A stretch of DNA of 64,000 nt from Phalacrocorax aristotelis (taxonomy: Eukaryota > Chordata > Aves > Suliformes > Phalacrocoracidae): the NCBI RefSeq assembly GCF_949628215.1, contig NC_134276.1:219004610-219068609 (forward strand), written 5' to 3'. This document shows positions 24,386 through 35,905 of the stretch, piece by piece. How positions within the stretch are numbered: position 1 is the first letter of the stretch; every line of letters begins with the position of its first letter. A model generated the notes under the pieces. That model ran no database searches. It saw nothing but the letters and a program-made list of their open reading frames with translations, and was not told the origin of the DNA. Both the position numbers and the translations under genes were made by a program.

Positions 24386-26620
24386 TGCCTCAGGAACCTA
24401 AGCTCTTCTGGGCTGTGGGGCAAGGGCCACAGCTGTCTCCCTCTGCATAACAGCCACAGAAAGAATGTGTCCAAAGGAGCTGCTCAGTTTGCCCCAGAAA
24501 CAGAGACTGCAGAAAAGGGGCAATACGCCACAGCATTGCTGAATGTGATGTAACTGCCCAAGATCTGCTTGGACTGAGCTCCAGGGACAGCATGCACACT
24601 AGAGTCTCCTGTACATACATCAGATTGCATCTGGGCAAAGTGTTCCCCTTCTCACCATCTCTGGTTTAGGCACATCCTGGCATGCTCACATGGATATTGA
24701 GTACAAAGGAGACTCAGACAGGGCACGCTGCCAAGCCTGCCTGCCTGGCTTCCTAATCCAGCAGCGCTGGGCAATCATGCCTCCCTCAGTCTCTGCCACA
24801 ACTAAAGATGTACATGGCACCTGCTTTCAGTAAGACATAGGCAGACCCATGGCACCACCAGGCAGAGCAGCCAGTGAGCACAACGCTGTGACACGGGACC
24901 GTCCTGGGCACAGGCTGTGGCATACAAACCCATGAAACAATTGGGAACACTATCCTAATGCACAGCACTCACAGGCAGAGGAGGACCCTGAGCCCAAGGC
25001 ACCAGGAGTGCACACTGTGCACTCACACCAGCCCAACCCTGGTATCATGACACAGTGACAATGTTATGATGCAGAAAGGATGCACTACCACAGCCAGACC
25101 ACACCAGTCTTCCTTGTCCCCATCCCCATGAACTGGTTCCTCAGGAACTACTCTGGTAGCTTCAGGGTCTCATCCTTGTCTCATGTACAATCTGTTACAT
25201 GGGCCAAAAGCCTGGTTGTGATGACTCTTGTCAGCAGACTTCACCTTTGGTACCAAGGGCATCTGTTCAGCAATAAAGCTTATAGGCAAGGCTCCCCCAG
25301 GGCAATCGTGCCCATTCCTCTGGGAGCTGAAGTCACTCCACCCTACCTCGCTGCCTGCTCCAGGCACAAGCACATCTATAAACTGCCTTTGCAGTAATGG
25401 CCATGGAAGAGCAGGAACATGAGGAGAAAACCAGACCCTGGGAAAGTCACACACTGTTTCACTGCACAGAGAGCCACCCCTGCGGCAGGCACAAGGGCAC
25501 AAGCCCCACACAGTGGTCCTGTCACCCAGCTCCTGGCCAGTGGGTCTCAGTCACCACAGAGGGTGGCATGGGACCAGTGCTGAGCAAAGGGAGCAGCTTG
25601 GACATGGAAGCTAGTCTGTTGAGTACCCCATGGACTGTGCCCCAGCGAGCCTCACAGGAGTGAGTTGCACAGTCGCACTTTGAAGCACACTCCAGCTGCA
25701 CACTTGCTTTTGCTGGTTTCGTAGCTGCTTGTTGCTAAACAACACATAAGCAAGCACTTTTTCTGGCTACTGGTCCTTCACTGAGAGATGGAGTAAATCA
25801 GGCTGCAGCCACTGGCTGCGGAGATCTGCCTCCACAGGACACTGACCAGGGTGAAGGGATAGCAGCCAGTGCCCATGCGGGAAGCCCCACAGCCACTGAT
25901 CTGTGTTACAGCTAGTACCCATGAGCTGAGCACAGGAAAGCAGCCCTGGTGCTCCACAGGCCTCATGCCACAGCAGATACCAGTCCCAGCACAGGAGTGA
26001 ACTGCTGCACCACAGCCACCCTTACACTGCACCATCCATTGTGGGCATGGCTCATTGTGGGAGATGCAGCACTTCTGCTGTGGTTGCAGCTACTCCTCAG
26101 ATGGCTGGGAAGATCATATCCCCAGCTCTCTTCTCCTGCTCATCACAGGGCTCTGAGACTGCAGCACTGGCTATGCTGGGCTGCTCCTGCAGGCCTGGGA
26201 AACAATGGGGAGAGCAAAGAGAATCTCAGGGCTCGGCAGCAGCAGATGCCTGCAGCTCAGACCCAAGGAGGAAGGGAGACTTTGCACCTCAGAAGGAAGA
26301 ACTTGCATGTGTGGGGCTGGTTCCCACTGCAGTTCAGAGTGCAGATGAGAAATGTGGGTCTTTCACACCCCAGACCCTTCTTGCATGGAGCCATGTTCTC
26401 AGGAACTGACTCATACGGACAGAACTACTGAAACTGCTCTCAAAAACAGACTTTGGGGTTCACCTTTTCTGCAAAATTGGACAGAGGCCCCAGGAACCAG
26501 AACAATCCCCATGGGTACTGAAACCTTTGCGGCACCGTTAGCTAGCACGTGCAAACTCACTGAAGTGCACACACAAATACAGTGCAGGGAGAGACCACGT
26601 GCACCTAAACTGGGAGATGA
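24386..26620. other. non-coding DNA, no gene recognised
   Basis: No host exon, RNA gene or mobile element was recognised on either strand. Open frames are below 165 codons and lack domains. Confidence 0.45.
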
Positions 26621-27180
26621 GTGGCTAGAGAGCAGCCCTTGAGAAAGGGATTGGCGGTGCTGGTTAACAGCAGGCTCAATAGAAGCAGGCAGTGTGCCCT
26701 GGCAGTCCCTTTTGAGAAGGACGTGAAGGTCCTCCAGAGAGTCCAGGAAGGGCAACAAAGCTGGCAGCAGGGCTGGAAGGCATGTCCTACGAGGAGCGGC
26801 TGAGGACTCTGGGTTTGTCTAGCTGGGAGGAAGGAGGCTGAGGGGCGACCTCGTTGCTCTCTGCAGAGTCCTGAGGAGGGGACGTGGAGAGGGAGGAGCT
26901 GATCTCCCTGGGATCCAGGGGCAGGACACCTGGGAATGGGTCAAAGCTGCACCAGGGGAGGTTCAGACTTGACATTAGGAAGCATATCTTTACCGACAAG
27001 GTGGTCAAACACTGGAACAGGCTTCCCAGAGAGGTGGTCAATGCCCAATGCATGTCAGTGTTTAAGAGGCATTTGGACAATGCCCTTAATAACGTGCTTT
27101 AACTTGTGGTCAGCCCCGAAGTGGTCAGGTGGTTGGACTAGATGATCAGTGTAGGTCCCTTACAACCGAAATGTCATGTC
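26621..27180 (+). mobile_element. CR1 LINE, 3' region
   Basis: Remnants of the CR1 C-terminal region are clear: YEERLRTLGL, then [16 protein letters not shown] and [12 protein letters not shown]. The 3' UTR has GGTTGGACTAGATGATCAGTGTAGG and CCCTTACAACCGAAATG. The usual ATTCTATG octamers are absent, and the copy runs straight into the pentanucleotide array. Its tail differs from the other copies, so it is probably a separate subfamily. Confidence 0.85.
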
Positions 27181-27212
27181 TCTTCTTTTTTCTTTTCTTT
27201 TCTTTTCTTTTC

Positions 27213-27243
<31 letters not shown>

Positions 27244-27464
27244 CTTTTCTTTTCTTTTCTTTTCTTTTCTTTTCTTTTCTTTTCTTTTCTTTTCTTTTCT
27301 TTTCTTTTCTTTTCTTTTCTTTTCTTTTCTTTTCTTTTCTTTTCTTTTCTTTTCTTTTCTTTTCTTTTCTTTTCTTTTCTTTTCTTTTCTTTTCTTTTCT
27401 TTTCTTTTCTTTTCTTTTCTTTTCTTTTCTTTTCTTTTCTTTTCTTTTCTTTTCTTTTCTTTTC

Positions 27465-27519
<55 letters not shown>

Positions 27520-27960
27520 CTTTTCTTTTCTTCTCCTCTCCTCTCCTCTCCTCTCCTCTCCTCTCCTCTCCTCTCCTCTCCTCTCCTCTCCTCTCCTCTT
27601 TTCTTTTCTTTTCTTTTCTTTTCTTTTCTTTTCTTTTCTTTTCTTTTCTTTTCTTTTCTTTTCTTTTCTTTTCTTTTCTTTTCTTTTCTTTTCTTTTCTT
27701 TTCTTTTCTTTTCTTTTCTTTTCTTTTCTTTTCTTTTCTTTTCTTTTCTTTTCTTTTCTTTTCTTTTCTTTTTCTTTTTCTTTTCTTGCCTTGCCTTGCC
27801 TTGCCTTGCCTTGCCTTCCCTTTCCCTTCCCTTTCCCTTCCCTTCCCTTCCCTTTCCCTTCTCTTTCCCTTTCCCTTCCTTTTCCCTTTCCTTCCTTTTC
27901 CCTTTCCTTTTCCCTTTTCCTTTCCCTTTTCTTTTCCCTCTTCCTTTCCCTTTTCTTGTC
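27181..27960. repeat. compound pentanucleotide microsatellite, about 780 bp
   Basis: The array is layered. (TTTTC)n runs to about 27,532, with a few TTTTTTC slips. A homogeneous (CTCCT)n block of about 13 units ends near 27,598. (TTTTC)n resumes to about 27,785, then (CCTTG)n has about six units, and CCCTT/CCCTTT mixtures run to 27,957. It is a pure polypyrimidine strand apart from the G in the CCTTG block. It produces long artefactual frames (FSFLFFSF or KEKKRKEK), none of which is a gene. Confidence 0.97.
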
Positions 27961-29638
27961 ATCCTGCACGCCAGCGCAGCCACCTGGCTCAGTGGGGAGA
28001 GGGCTGTGGGAGAGGGAAGGGGGTGCCAGTCAAAGGCTGTCCTACTCCACCGGCCCCTGCTGGGTCTGTGCTCTTCACCAGTCCCGTGGCCTGTCCCTGT
28101 CACCCCACAGTTCATGTCCCAGTGCTCTCAGGGATACATGGCTCATGGCGCTGCTCTCCTGGCTCCTGCCTGTGCTGGCTGCAGCCCTGGGGGAGGCAGC
28201 AGCAGGGACAGCAGGGACAGAGGAAGGCCCTGCAGTCATGTCCAAGCGTCCAGAGGTCTTGATGCAGCCCCTATGGTGTGACAGCCACGGTGGGGCTGCC
28301 TGGTCATGAGAGCCAACCAGCAGGTTGGAGACCAGCTCAGCAGCTGTGGGCAGATGCTCAGTGTGGGATGGCAGCGTGGGTTGAGGACAGGGTGTCACTG
28401 TGCAGCGAGTGTAACAGGCTGCCTGGAGCTGCTCCCAGCCCACAGCTCCCCATCCTGCCAGTGCAAGCTCAGCAGCAGGATGCCAGGACCTCATTCCCAG
28501 CCAGCACAGACAAGCCCCAGCATCTACTGCACAGAGTCAGGCATCAGAGAGGCAGAAAGCTCATGGCGCAGAGATAACCTGCCATCCATGCAAAAGGTGT
28601 CATGGAGCAGATCCCCCAGCCTACCTTGCCCTGTGCTAAATCCTCTCCTGCAGCACGCCTCTTCCCATGCCCAGGGTGATGGACCAGCACTCACTGTGAT
28701 ACATGGGATTATTACACTGAACACCGAGGCATTAAATATTGAACAGCAGTTAAATGCTCATTAGATAGATTTAAACATTGAGACCCAAAGAGCCATTAAA
28801 TATGCAGTGTGCAGGGTGGGGGGATCTGATGATTGACTGCACATCAACTCCTTTGTGCAGAACTGCTGCAAGCTTCCCAACCCATTTGAAGTCTCTCTGC
28901 TGTAGACGTGTCTGCTCCATCTTCTGAAATTTTATCTCACAGCAGCCTCTCACAGCTGCAAGAGGTAGGGAAGAGACAAGCTCTAGGAAGCAGCAGGGTG
29001 TGGAAAAGCAGCTCAGCACAATGAATAAAAGAACATGGCTCCAGCACAAGGTGGCCCCAAGCACAGAGCTATCTCCTGGCATATGGTTGGCCTCACTGCA
29101 GCCAGCTGTGGTGGCCTCAGCAGCAGTGCTGGAGCTCTGCAGCCAGCTGTGGTGCTGTGCAGGGCCAGAGCCTTTCCCTTGGGCCAGGAAGTACAGGGGG
29201 CACAGAATGGCACAGGACAGGTGGACTTCTGGGCTCTAGGGCACCCTGCAAACTTTCCTGTCTTGCCACCCCACCTTGTTCTGCCCTTACAAGCACCCTG
29301 CCCTCCTCACTCCCAGTGCCCCCTGCACAATTCTCAGTTCCTCAAATGCACTCCAGCAGTCATACAAGCTCTTCCCCAACTCCACAGCCACTGCCTCAGC
29401 ACCCAGGTCCAAGCATCTACTGCCCCAGCCCTGACCCCCAAGGACACAGGGGCTCCCACAGCCTGTTCCCTGGGAGTTTGCTCCAGGGAGCAATGCAGAG
29501 GGCTTTCTGGATGCCCCTGACTGCAGCCCTGAAGCTGTTTGAGGCCTTACATGTCCCCAAGCCCACTGCAGGATGCACTGTCTGGGGGCACAGCTCACCT
29601 TCCTGCTCCAGGCAGAGCACCAAGCAGCACCAAGCAAC
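27961..29638. other. non-coding DNA, no gene recognised
   Basis: No host exon was recognised. An AT-rich block at about 28.69-28.81 kb is listed separately. Confidence 0.45.
28688..28808. other. AT-rich block, candidate conserved element
   Basis: This 120 bp block repeats the words GCATTAAATATTG, CAGTTAAATGCTCATTAG and GCCATTAAATATGC (ATTAAAT or TTAAATG four times). The flanks are GC-rich. There is no coding frame and it does not look like CR1. It could be a homeobox-type enhancer or an old AT-rich repeat. Confidence 0.25.
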
Positions 29639-29727
29639 ATTTTAGGAGGCACGGTAGTGTTGGGTTGATGGTTGGACCTGATGGTCCTAGAGGTCTTTTC
29701 CAATCTTAATGATTCTATGATTCTATC
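29639..29727 (+). mobile_element. CR1 LINE, very short 3' tail
   Basis: GTGTTGGGTTGATGGTTGGAC, GGTCCTAGAGGTCTTTTCCAA and TCTTAATGATTCTATGATTCTAT form the last 90 bp of a CR1 copy of the same subfamily as at 24.0 kb. Confidence 0.9.
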
Positions 29728-32620
29728 CCCAGTCCTACCACCAAGCCTGGAGAGTGGCTAGGAGAGGGCCTTGCATGGCCTGGCCAGCTTGGGGGCTGGC
29801 TGCAGACAGGGGGACATCAGTGGGTTTTGGAGAGAGTGGTTAGCAAAGGAGAAAAGGTGGGCTGCCAGAACTAGTTTCTTCCTGTGTAAACACCTTTCCC
29901 TGAACGCATTGTCCTTCAGCCTGCTATCTCCAAGGCATTCTCAGTCTGCCACACTTCCCAAGCCCATTCCTCTCCCCTCAGTCTGCTCTCTTCCCTGCTC
30001 ACTGCTTGGATCACCCACTGGGCATAATCTCAGCCCAGAGGGCCCCAGTTGCCTCCTGTGGAACAACACTGCACTTGGCTCCCATTTGGGAAAAATACCA
30101 ATTTCCCACATTACTTTGGCTGGCACGGAGAATATCCTGCTCTGTTCCTGACAGGCCATGGCACAGCTTTGGTGCTGTGAGCAGCCAGCATCATCATGCG
30201 GTCTGCTTCCTCCCTCTGCTCCTACTCACTCGGCTACACTCCTAGTCTGCTTTGCAGGAAAAATATCTTCTTGCATGAAATGCAACCTGCTTTATTTAAA
30301 GACCAGTCACAAATTGTTTCTGCTGGAGCCCTAGTCCCAGCCTGTGCTTGCACTTCATGTTCAAAGGCCAGCCTGCAGCAAGTCTTCCCCGTTGCAATGG
30401 GGCCACTTATTCCAGGGAGCAAACGGCAGCACAGAGTTGCATGGGTGCAGGCAGGGTGGCAGGAAAGGGTAAGGAGGGATTGTGGGACAGCAGCTGAGCT
30501 TGGTTTACACACCCACAAGAATGTAAATTATGGAGGTAGGAACAAAGTGGGGGGGTAGAGGGACCTCTTGAGATTGCAAAATAGTGGTGTTCCTTCAGTG
30601 CTGTGAGTACAGGGGAAAGTGGGGCAGGTCTTGGGCAATGGGACTGTTTTGCATGGGAAAAGTGACCAGCTAATCCCGTTCTATCCCTTGGTCCAGGGAA
30701 GGGCACCTGGGTGCTCTCTGCTGTGGCACAGCCCTCTAGGAGTCTAGCTGCAGCTCATGGCTGAGCTTCCCTGGCCCTTACTGCCACTCACTTCCCAGCT
30801 CCCGGCCAGCAAGAACCATGCAGGAACAAGTGTCTGTCACCCTCCTTAAGGCAGCCCAGAGGGGTGGTGGGGCAGGGCTGATGCTGCAGCACCCAGGGCA
30901 GAGGAAATGTCACCTACCTCCCTGTGAGCTGGCAGGCAGGCTAGCCGCAGCCCTGCTGGGTGCCAAGTCACGGGCCAGGCACAGGACAGGCAAACAGATG
31001 CTCCAAGCAGCTCTTGCGGGCCCTGGTCCCTTGGAATATGGCAGTGCCCACCAGGCAGCTGTGGCGGGAGGAGGCAGGTACCTACACACTGAGCCGGGTG
31101 CTGCTGCCCTGTGTTGGGAAGGGAGAGGCCAGAATGTGGCCAGAGCCTCCTGCTGCTCCACAGCTCCTGGCCGGCATGACTGTGCTGGTGCAGGGCAGCA
31201 GCCTCTGAGAGCGGGCAGGTGTGGGCTCGGGGAGCACAGCCTGGCCTCTGGCAACCTGGCCTCAGCTTCCCCCCCACTGCACCGGGCTGGACCCAGCTGC
31301 AGTGCCACAGGACTGGCAGCACCTCGGCTTCCCAGCCCACAGCTGGAGGAACAGCAGAGGAAGCAGTTCTGAGAGGGCTGCAAAAGCCGTGATAGCCTGA
31401 GTGGCCTGCTGTGATCGAGTCCCTGCCACACTCTGTCCTGCACCATTCCCTCAGACTACATGGCCCTGACTCACACATCCAGGTCAGCATCCAGGTCAGC
31501 ATCTGCACAACCTAGGAAGTCTCTGAAAATCCAGGGAGAAACTTGTCCCCAAAGCTGGGACAACCCAATGCCTGCTTCTGGGCACCACCCTGCCTGTCCT
31601 GCAGTGCTGGGTGGCTTGCTGTCTCTCATCCACACCAGAGGCACGGGCACAGTGTGTGCAGTGAAACGGTATGAGAGGCAGCGAAGCATGAGGCCCTGTG
31701 CCATCTGCATGCTCTCTGGGGTGGGCAGGTGAGTGCGAGAGTGCAGATGGTGAAGTGGGAGCAGCTAGCCAGCTCTGCATGGGAAGGCAGGTCAGGGAGG
31801 CTTGCAGCAGGGGCACAATGCAGGACCCCAGGGTGGCAGGGCACTCTGTAGGCAGTGCCTACACACATAGCTTGAGCCTGAGACATATGGAGTGACTTGG
31901 GCTGGGAGAAGAACTTTCTCTTGTGCTCAAACAGAATGACACTGTAAGTTCATTTCACTTTAACCTTTCATTTTCAGGCTGCTGTGTGGGTGAGATGATG
32001 ACCCAGGCACTAGTTTTGTGCAGCAAAATGGGTGTTCAGTTTCTCTGAGGAGACCTACCCAGACACAAGGGGTGCCAAAGGCTGCATGCATCAGTGTGTA
32101 CTCATGGAGGAGGGCAGGGCCGCTCTGTGAAAGCTCTTGAGGAAAGGAAAAATGCTCCTGCAGGGAGCAAATGAACCCGCCACAGCCCTGGCTCTAGGCA
32201 GGAAAGACACCAGATCCAAGGCCCAGCAGCAAGAGGCGCCAACCCATTTCCATGCCACAGCCAGCTCCAGAGTTAGGTCCGTCCACAGCTCCAGCAGCCT
32301 GTTCCCCCTCTCTGCCCAGGTCTGCCCTTTGGACATCACCCCGCATTGCTGGAGAAGAAAGCCCAGCCTAGCAGGGTCTGGGCAGGCTGCTACACAGCCG
32401 TGCAGGGCTCAGGCTCTCTCCATGCAGCTTGGCCTGCACCAGGCCACACACAGCTGGTGGAAGACCCCTTCACACTGTCACAGCCATCCCCACATTGGTC
32501 TGCAGCCTGGGATAACCGCAGCCAGCTGCACCCCGCTTGTCAGCTGTGGCAGGCACCGGCTCCCCGACACAGCTTATGCACAAACTCAGCCATGAAATGG
32601 GTGCAGATGGCAGGGGTGGG
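29728..32620. other. non-coding DNA, no gene recognised
   Basis: No domain-bearing open frame or RNA gene was recognised. Open frames up to 220 codons (30,846-31,508, minus) are overlapping low-complexity frames in GC-rich DNA. Confidence 0.45.
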
Positions 32621-33440
32621 TGCCAGGGAAGGATGGGACAGCATGGGTTTATGAAGGGGAAATTGTGCTCAACCAGCCTGATATCCTTACAGTAGGATAA
32701 GATAACTGGCTTGGTGGATGAGGGGTACCAGTGGATATTTTTTACTTCAATGTTAGTAATGCTTTTCATACTGTCTCCTGTAACATCCTCATAGCCAAGC
32801 TGATAAGCTATGGGTTAGGTAAGTGAACAGAGAGGTGGACTGAAAATTTGCTGAATGGCTGGGTCCAGAGGGTTGTGGTCAGTGGTACAAAGTCCAGATG
32901 GGGGCCAGTCACTAGTGGAATACCCCAGGGGCCAGTGCCAGGGCCAATATTGCTCAACATCTTCAATAATAACTTGGATGATGGGAGCAGAGGCACACTG
33001 TCAGCAAGTTTGCAGATGACTCAAAGCTGGGAGGAGTGGCTGATACACCAGATGGGCATGCTGCCCTCCAGAGAGGAAAAATGAGCTGGAATCTCATGAA
33101 GTACAACCAAGGGAATGCAAAGTCCTGCACCTGGGGAAGAATGACCTCATAGCACCAGTATATGCTGTGTGTTGTCTGGCCAGAAACTAGCTCTGCCAAG
33201 AAGGACCTGAGGGTTCAAGTTGACACCAAGCTCGCCATACACAAGCCATGTACCCTTGTGGCAAAGAAAGACACAGTATCCTGGGCTGTTAGGGTGTTGC
33301 CAGGAGGGAGGTGATCCTTCCTCTCTACTCAGCACTGGTGAGACCCCATGTGGAGTGCTGTGTCCAGTTCTGGGCCCCCCTGTACGAGGACGACATGAAC
33401 ATACTGGACAGAGTCCACCAAAGGGTCATTCTGATGCTTA
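32621..33440 (+). mobile_element. CR1 LINE, internal RT fragment
   Basis: The copy begins at the HGFMKG-like segment of the RT (ATGGGTTTATGAAGGG). It passes through the degenerate motif A region and GIPQGPVPGPILLNIFNNNL (32,919-32,978), the ADD-box region (GCAGATGACTCAAAG near 33,013), and the thumb segment ending at CACTGGTGAGACCCCATGTGGAG...TTCTGGGCC. It breaks off near 33,440 before the 3' UTR. Several frameshifts are present. Confidence 0.85.
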
Positions 33441-35485
33441 AGATTGTATAGAACTTAGCAATTGTGATGATAAGGTCAACAGCATATGGGTAAGGATAAC
33501 AGGGAAGGCCAACAAGGCAAATATCCTGATGGGGGTCTGCTGTATGCTACCCAACCAGGATGAAGAGGTAGATGAAGTGTTCTACAAGTGGCTGGTGGAA
33601 GTATCACAATCACTAGCCCTTGTTCTCATGGGGGACTTCAATTTACTATGTCTGCTGGAAATACAACACAGCAGAGAGGAAACACTATAGGAGGTTCCTG
33701 GAGTGTGTGGAAGATAACTTCCTGACACAGCGGGTAAGTGAGCCCACCGGGGAGGTGCCCCGCTTGATCTGTTCACAAACAGAGAAGGACTGGTGGGAGA
33801 TGTGGTGGTCAGAGGTTGTCTTCGGCTTAGTGACCATGATATGATTGAGTTATCAATTCTTGGTGAAGGAAGGAGGGGGGTCAGAAAAAGCACTACCATG
33901 GACTTCCTCAGGGCAGACTTTGGCCTGTTTAGGGCTCTGGCTGGGAGAGTCCCTTGGGAGGCAGTCCTGAAGGGCAAAGGAGTCCAGGAAGGCTGGGCAT
34001 TCTTCAAGTCAGAAGTTTTAAAGGATCAGGAGCAGGCTGTCCCCATGTGCCACAAGACAAACCAGCAGGGAAATGACCGGCCTGGCTGAACAGGGAGCTT
34101 TTGCTGGCACTCAGGAAAAAAAAGGAGAGTTTACCTCCTTTGGAGGAAGGGGCAGGCAACTCAAGAAGAGTATAGGGATCTTGTTAGGTCTTGCAGAGAG
34201 AAAACTAAGAAGACAAAAGCCCAGCTGGAACTAAATCTGATCACTGTTGTAAGGGATAACAGAAAATGTTTTTACAAATATGTAAACAAAAAGAGAGCCA
34301 AGGAGAATCTCCATCCTCTATTGGATGTGGAGGGGAACATCACCACTGAGGATGAGGAGAAGGCTGAGGTACTTGATGCCTTCTTAGCCTCAGTCTTTAA
34401 CAGTAAGACCAGTTATCCCCAGGGTATTCAGCCCCCTGAGATGGAAGGCAGGGACAGAGAGCAAACTAAACCCCCCATAATCCAGGAGGAAGCAGTTACA
34501 ACCTGCTGCTCCACCTGGACACTCACAAGTCTATGGGGCCAGATGGGATCTACCCAAGAGTACTGAGGGAGCTGGCAGAGGCCATTGCCAAGCCACTCCC
34601 CATCATTTATCAGCAGGCCTGGGTAACAGGAGAGCTCCCCGATGACTGGAGGCATGCCAATGTGATGCCCACCTACAAGAAGGGCCAGAAGGAGGATCCG
34701 GAGGACTACGGGCCTGTCAGCCTGACCTCAGTACCGGGGAAGGTTATGGAGCAATACATCTTGAGTGAGCTTACCAGGCAAGTGCAGGACAACCAGGGGA
34801 TCAGGCCCAGCCAGCATGGCTTCATGAAAGGCAGGTCCTGCCTGACCAACCTGATCTCCTTCTATGACCAGGTGACCCACCTGGTGGATGAGGGAAAGGC
34901 TGTGCATGTTATCTAGCTGGACTTTAGCAAAGCCTTTGACACTGTCTCCCACAGCATTCTTCTGAAGAAGCTGGCTGCTCATGGCTTGGACGGGTGTACT
35001 CTTTGCTGGGTAAAAAACTGGCTGGATGGCTGAGCCCAGAGGGTTGTGGTGAAAGGAGTTAAATCCAATTGGCAGCAGTGTTCCCCAGGACTCAGTTTTG
35101 GGGCCAGTCTTGTTTAACATCTTTATCAATGATCTGGATGAGGGGATTGAGTGTGCCCTCAGTAAGTCCGCAGATGACACCAAACTGGGTGGGAGTGTTG
35201 ATCTGCTTGAGGGTAGGAAGGCTCTGCAGAGGGACCTGGACAGGCTGGATCAATGGGCCAAGGCTGACTGGATAATAGGAAAAATTTTTTACTGAAAGAG
35301 TGGTCAGACATTGGCCCAGGCTGCCCAGAGAGGTGGTGGAGTCACCATCCCTGGAGGTGTTCAAAAAACATATAAACTTGGCACTTTCAGGGCAGGGTTT
35401 AGGAGGCCTGGGGGTGTTGGGTTGATGGTTGGACTTGATGATCTTAGAGGTCTTTTCCAACCTTAATGATTCTATGACTCTAATT
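33441..35485 (+). mobile_element. CR1 LINE, endonuclease C-terminus plus RT, internally deleted
   Basis: This is the longest CR1 copy in the window. It starts in the C-terminal part of the endonuclease (VLMGDFN near 33,623; RFLECVEDNFLTQ), followed by the linker (FRADFGLFRALAGRVPWE). The RT follows: [64 protein letters not shown], and DDTKLGGSV after the FADD region. Near 35,265 it jumps from RT to the 3' tail (GKIFY) and ends with CTTTTCCAACCTTAATGATTCTATGA. A TAG at 34,914 and frameshifts make it inactive. It begins exactly where the 32.6 kb copy ends. Confidence 0.88.
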
Positions 35486-35905
35486 AAGTGACCGGAGCAT
35501 CCCTCAAATGAGAGGCTGAGAGATTTGGGACTGTTTAGCCTGCAAATGAGAAGGCTCGGGGGGAATCTCATTAATGTGTATCAATACCTGATGGGAGGGA
35601 ATGAAGAGGGAGCCAGATTCTTCTCAGTGCTGTCCAGTGACAGGACAAGAGGCAATGGGCACAAATTAAAAAAACATTAAATGCCCCCTGAACACAAGAA
35701 AACACTTTTGTTACTGTGAAGGTGACTGAGCACTGGCCCTGGTTGCCCAGAGAGGTTGTGGAGTCTCCATCCTTGGAGATGTTTGAAATCCAACTAGTCA
35801 TGGCCCTGAGCAACCTGCTGTAGCTGACCCTGCTTGAGCAGGGGGTTACACCAGATGACCTCCAGAGGTGTCTTCCAACCTCAGTCACCTTGTGATTCTG
35901 TGACA
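35486..35905 (+). mobile_element. CR1 LINE, 3' end fragment of a third subfamily
   Basis: Remnants are CTGAGAGATTTGGGACTGTTTAG, GGCAATGGGCACAAA and CCCAGAGAGGTTGTGGAGTC. The tail is AGATGACCTCCAGAGGTGTC, TTCCAACCTCAG and TGTGATTCTGTGA. The DDLQRC/ATTCTGTG tail is shared with the 39.8 kb copy and differs from the other CR1 copies here. Confidence 0.85.

Noticed and set aside
27129-28309. Open frames of about 380 codons on both strands (FSFLFFSF and KEKKRKEK)
   Set aside because: They are translations of a pentanucleotide microsatellite and are open in every frame because the unit lacks stops.
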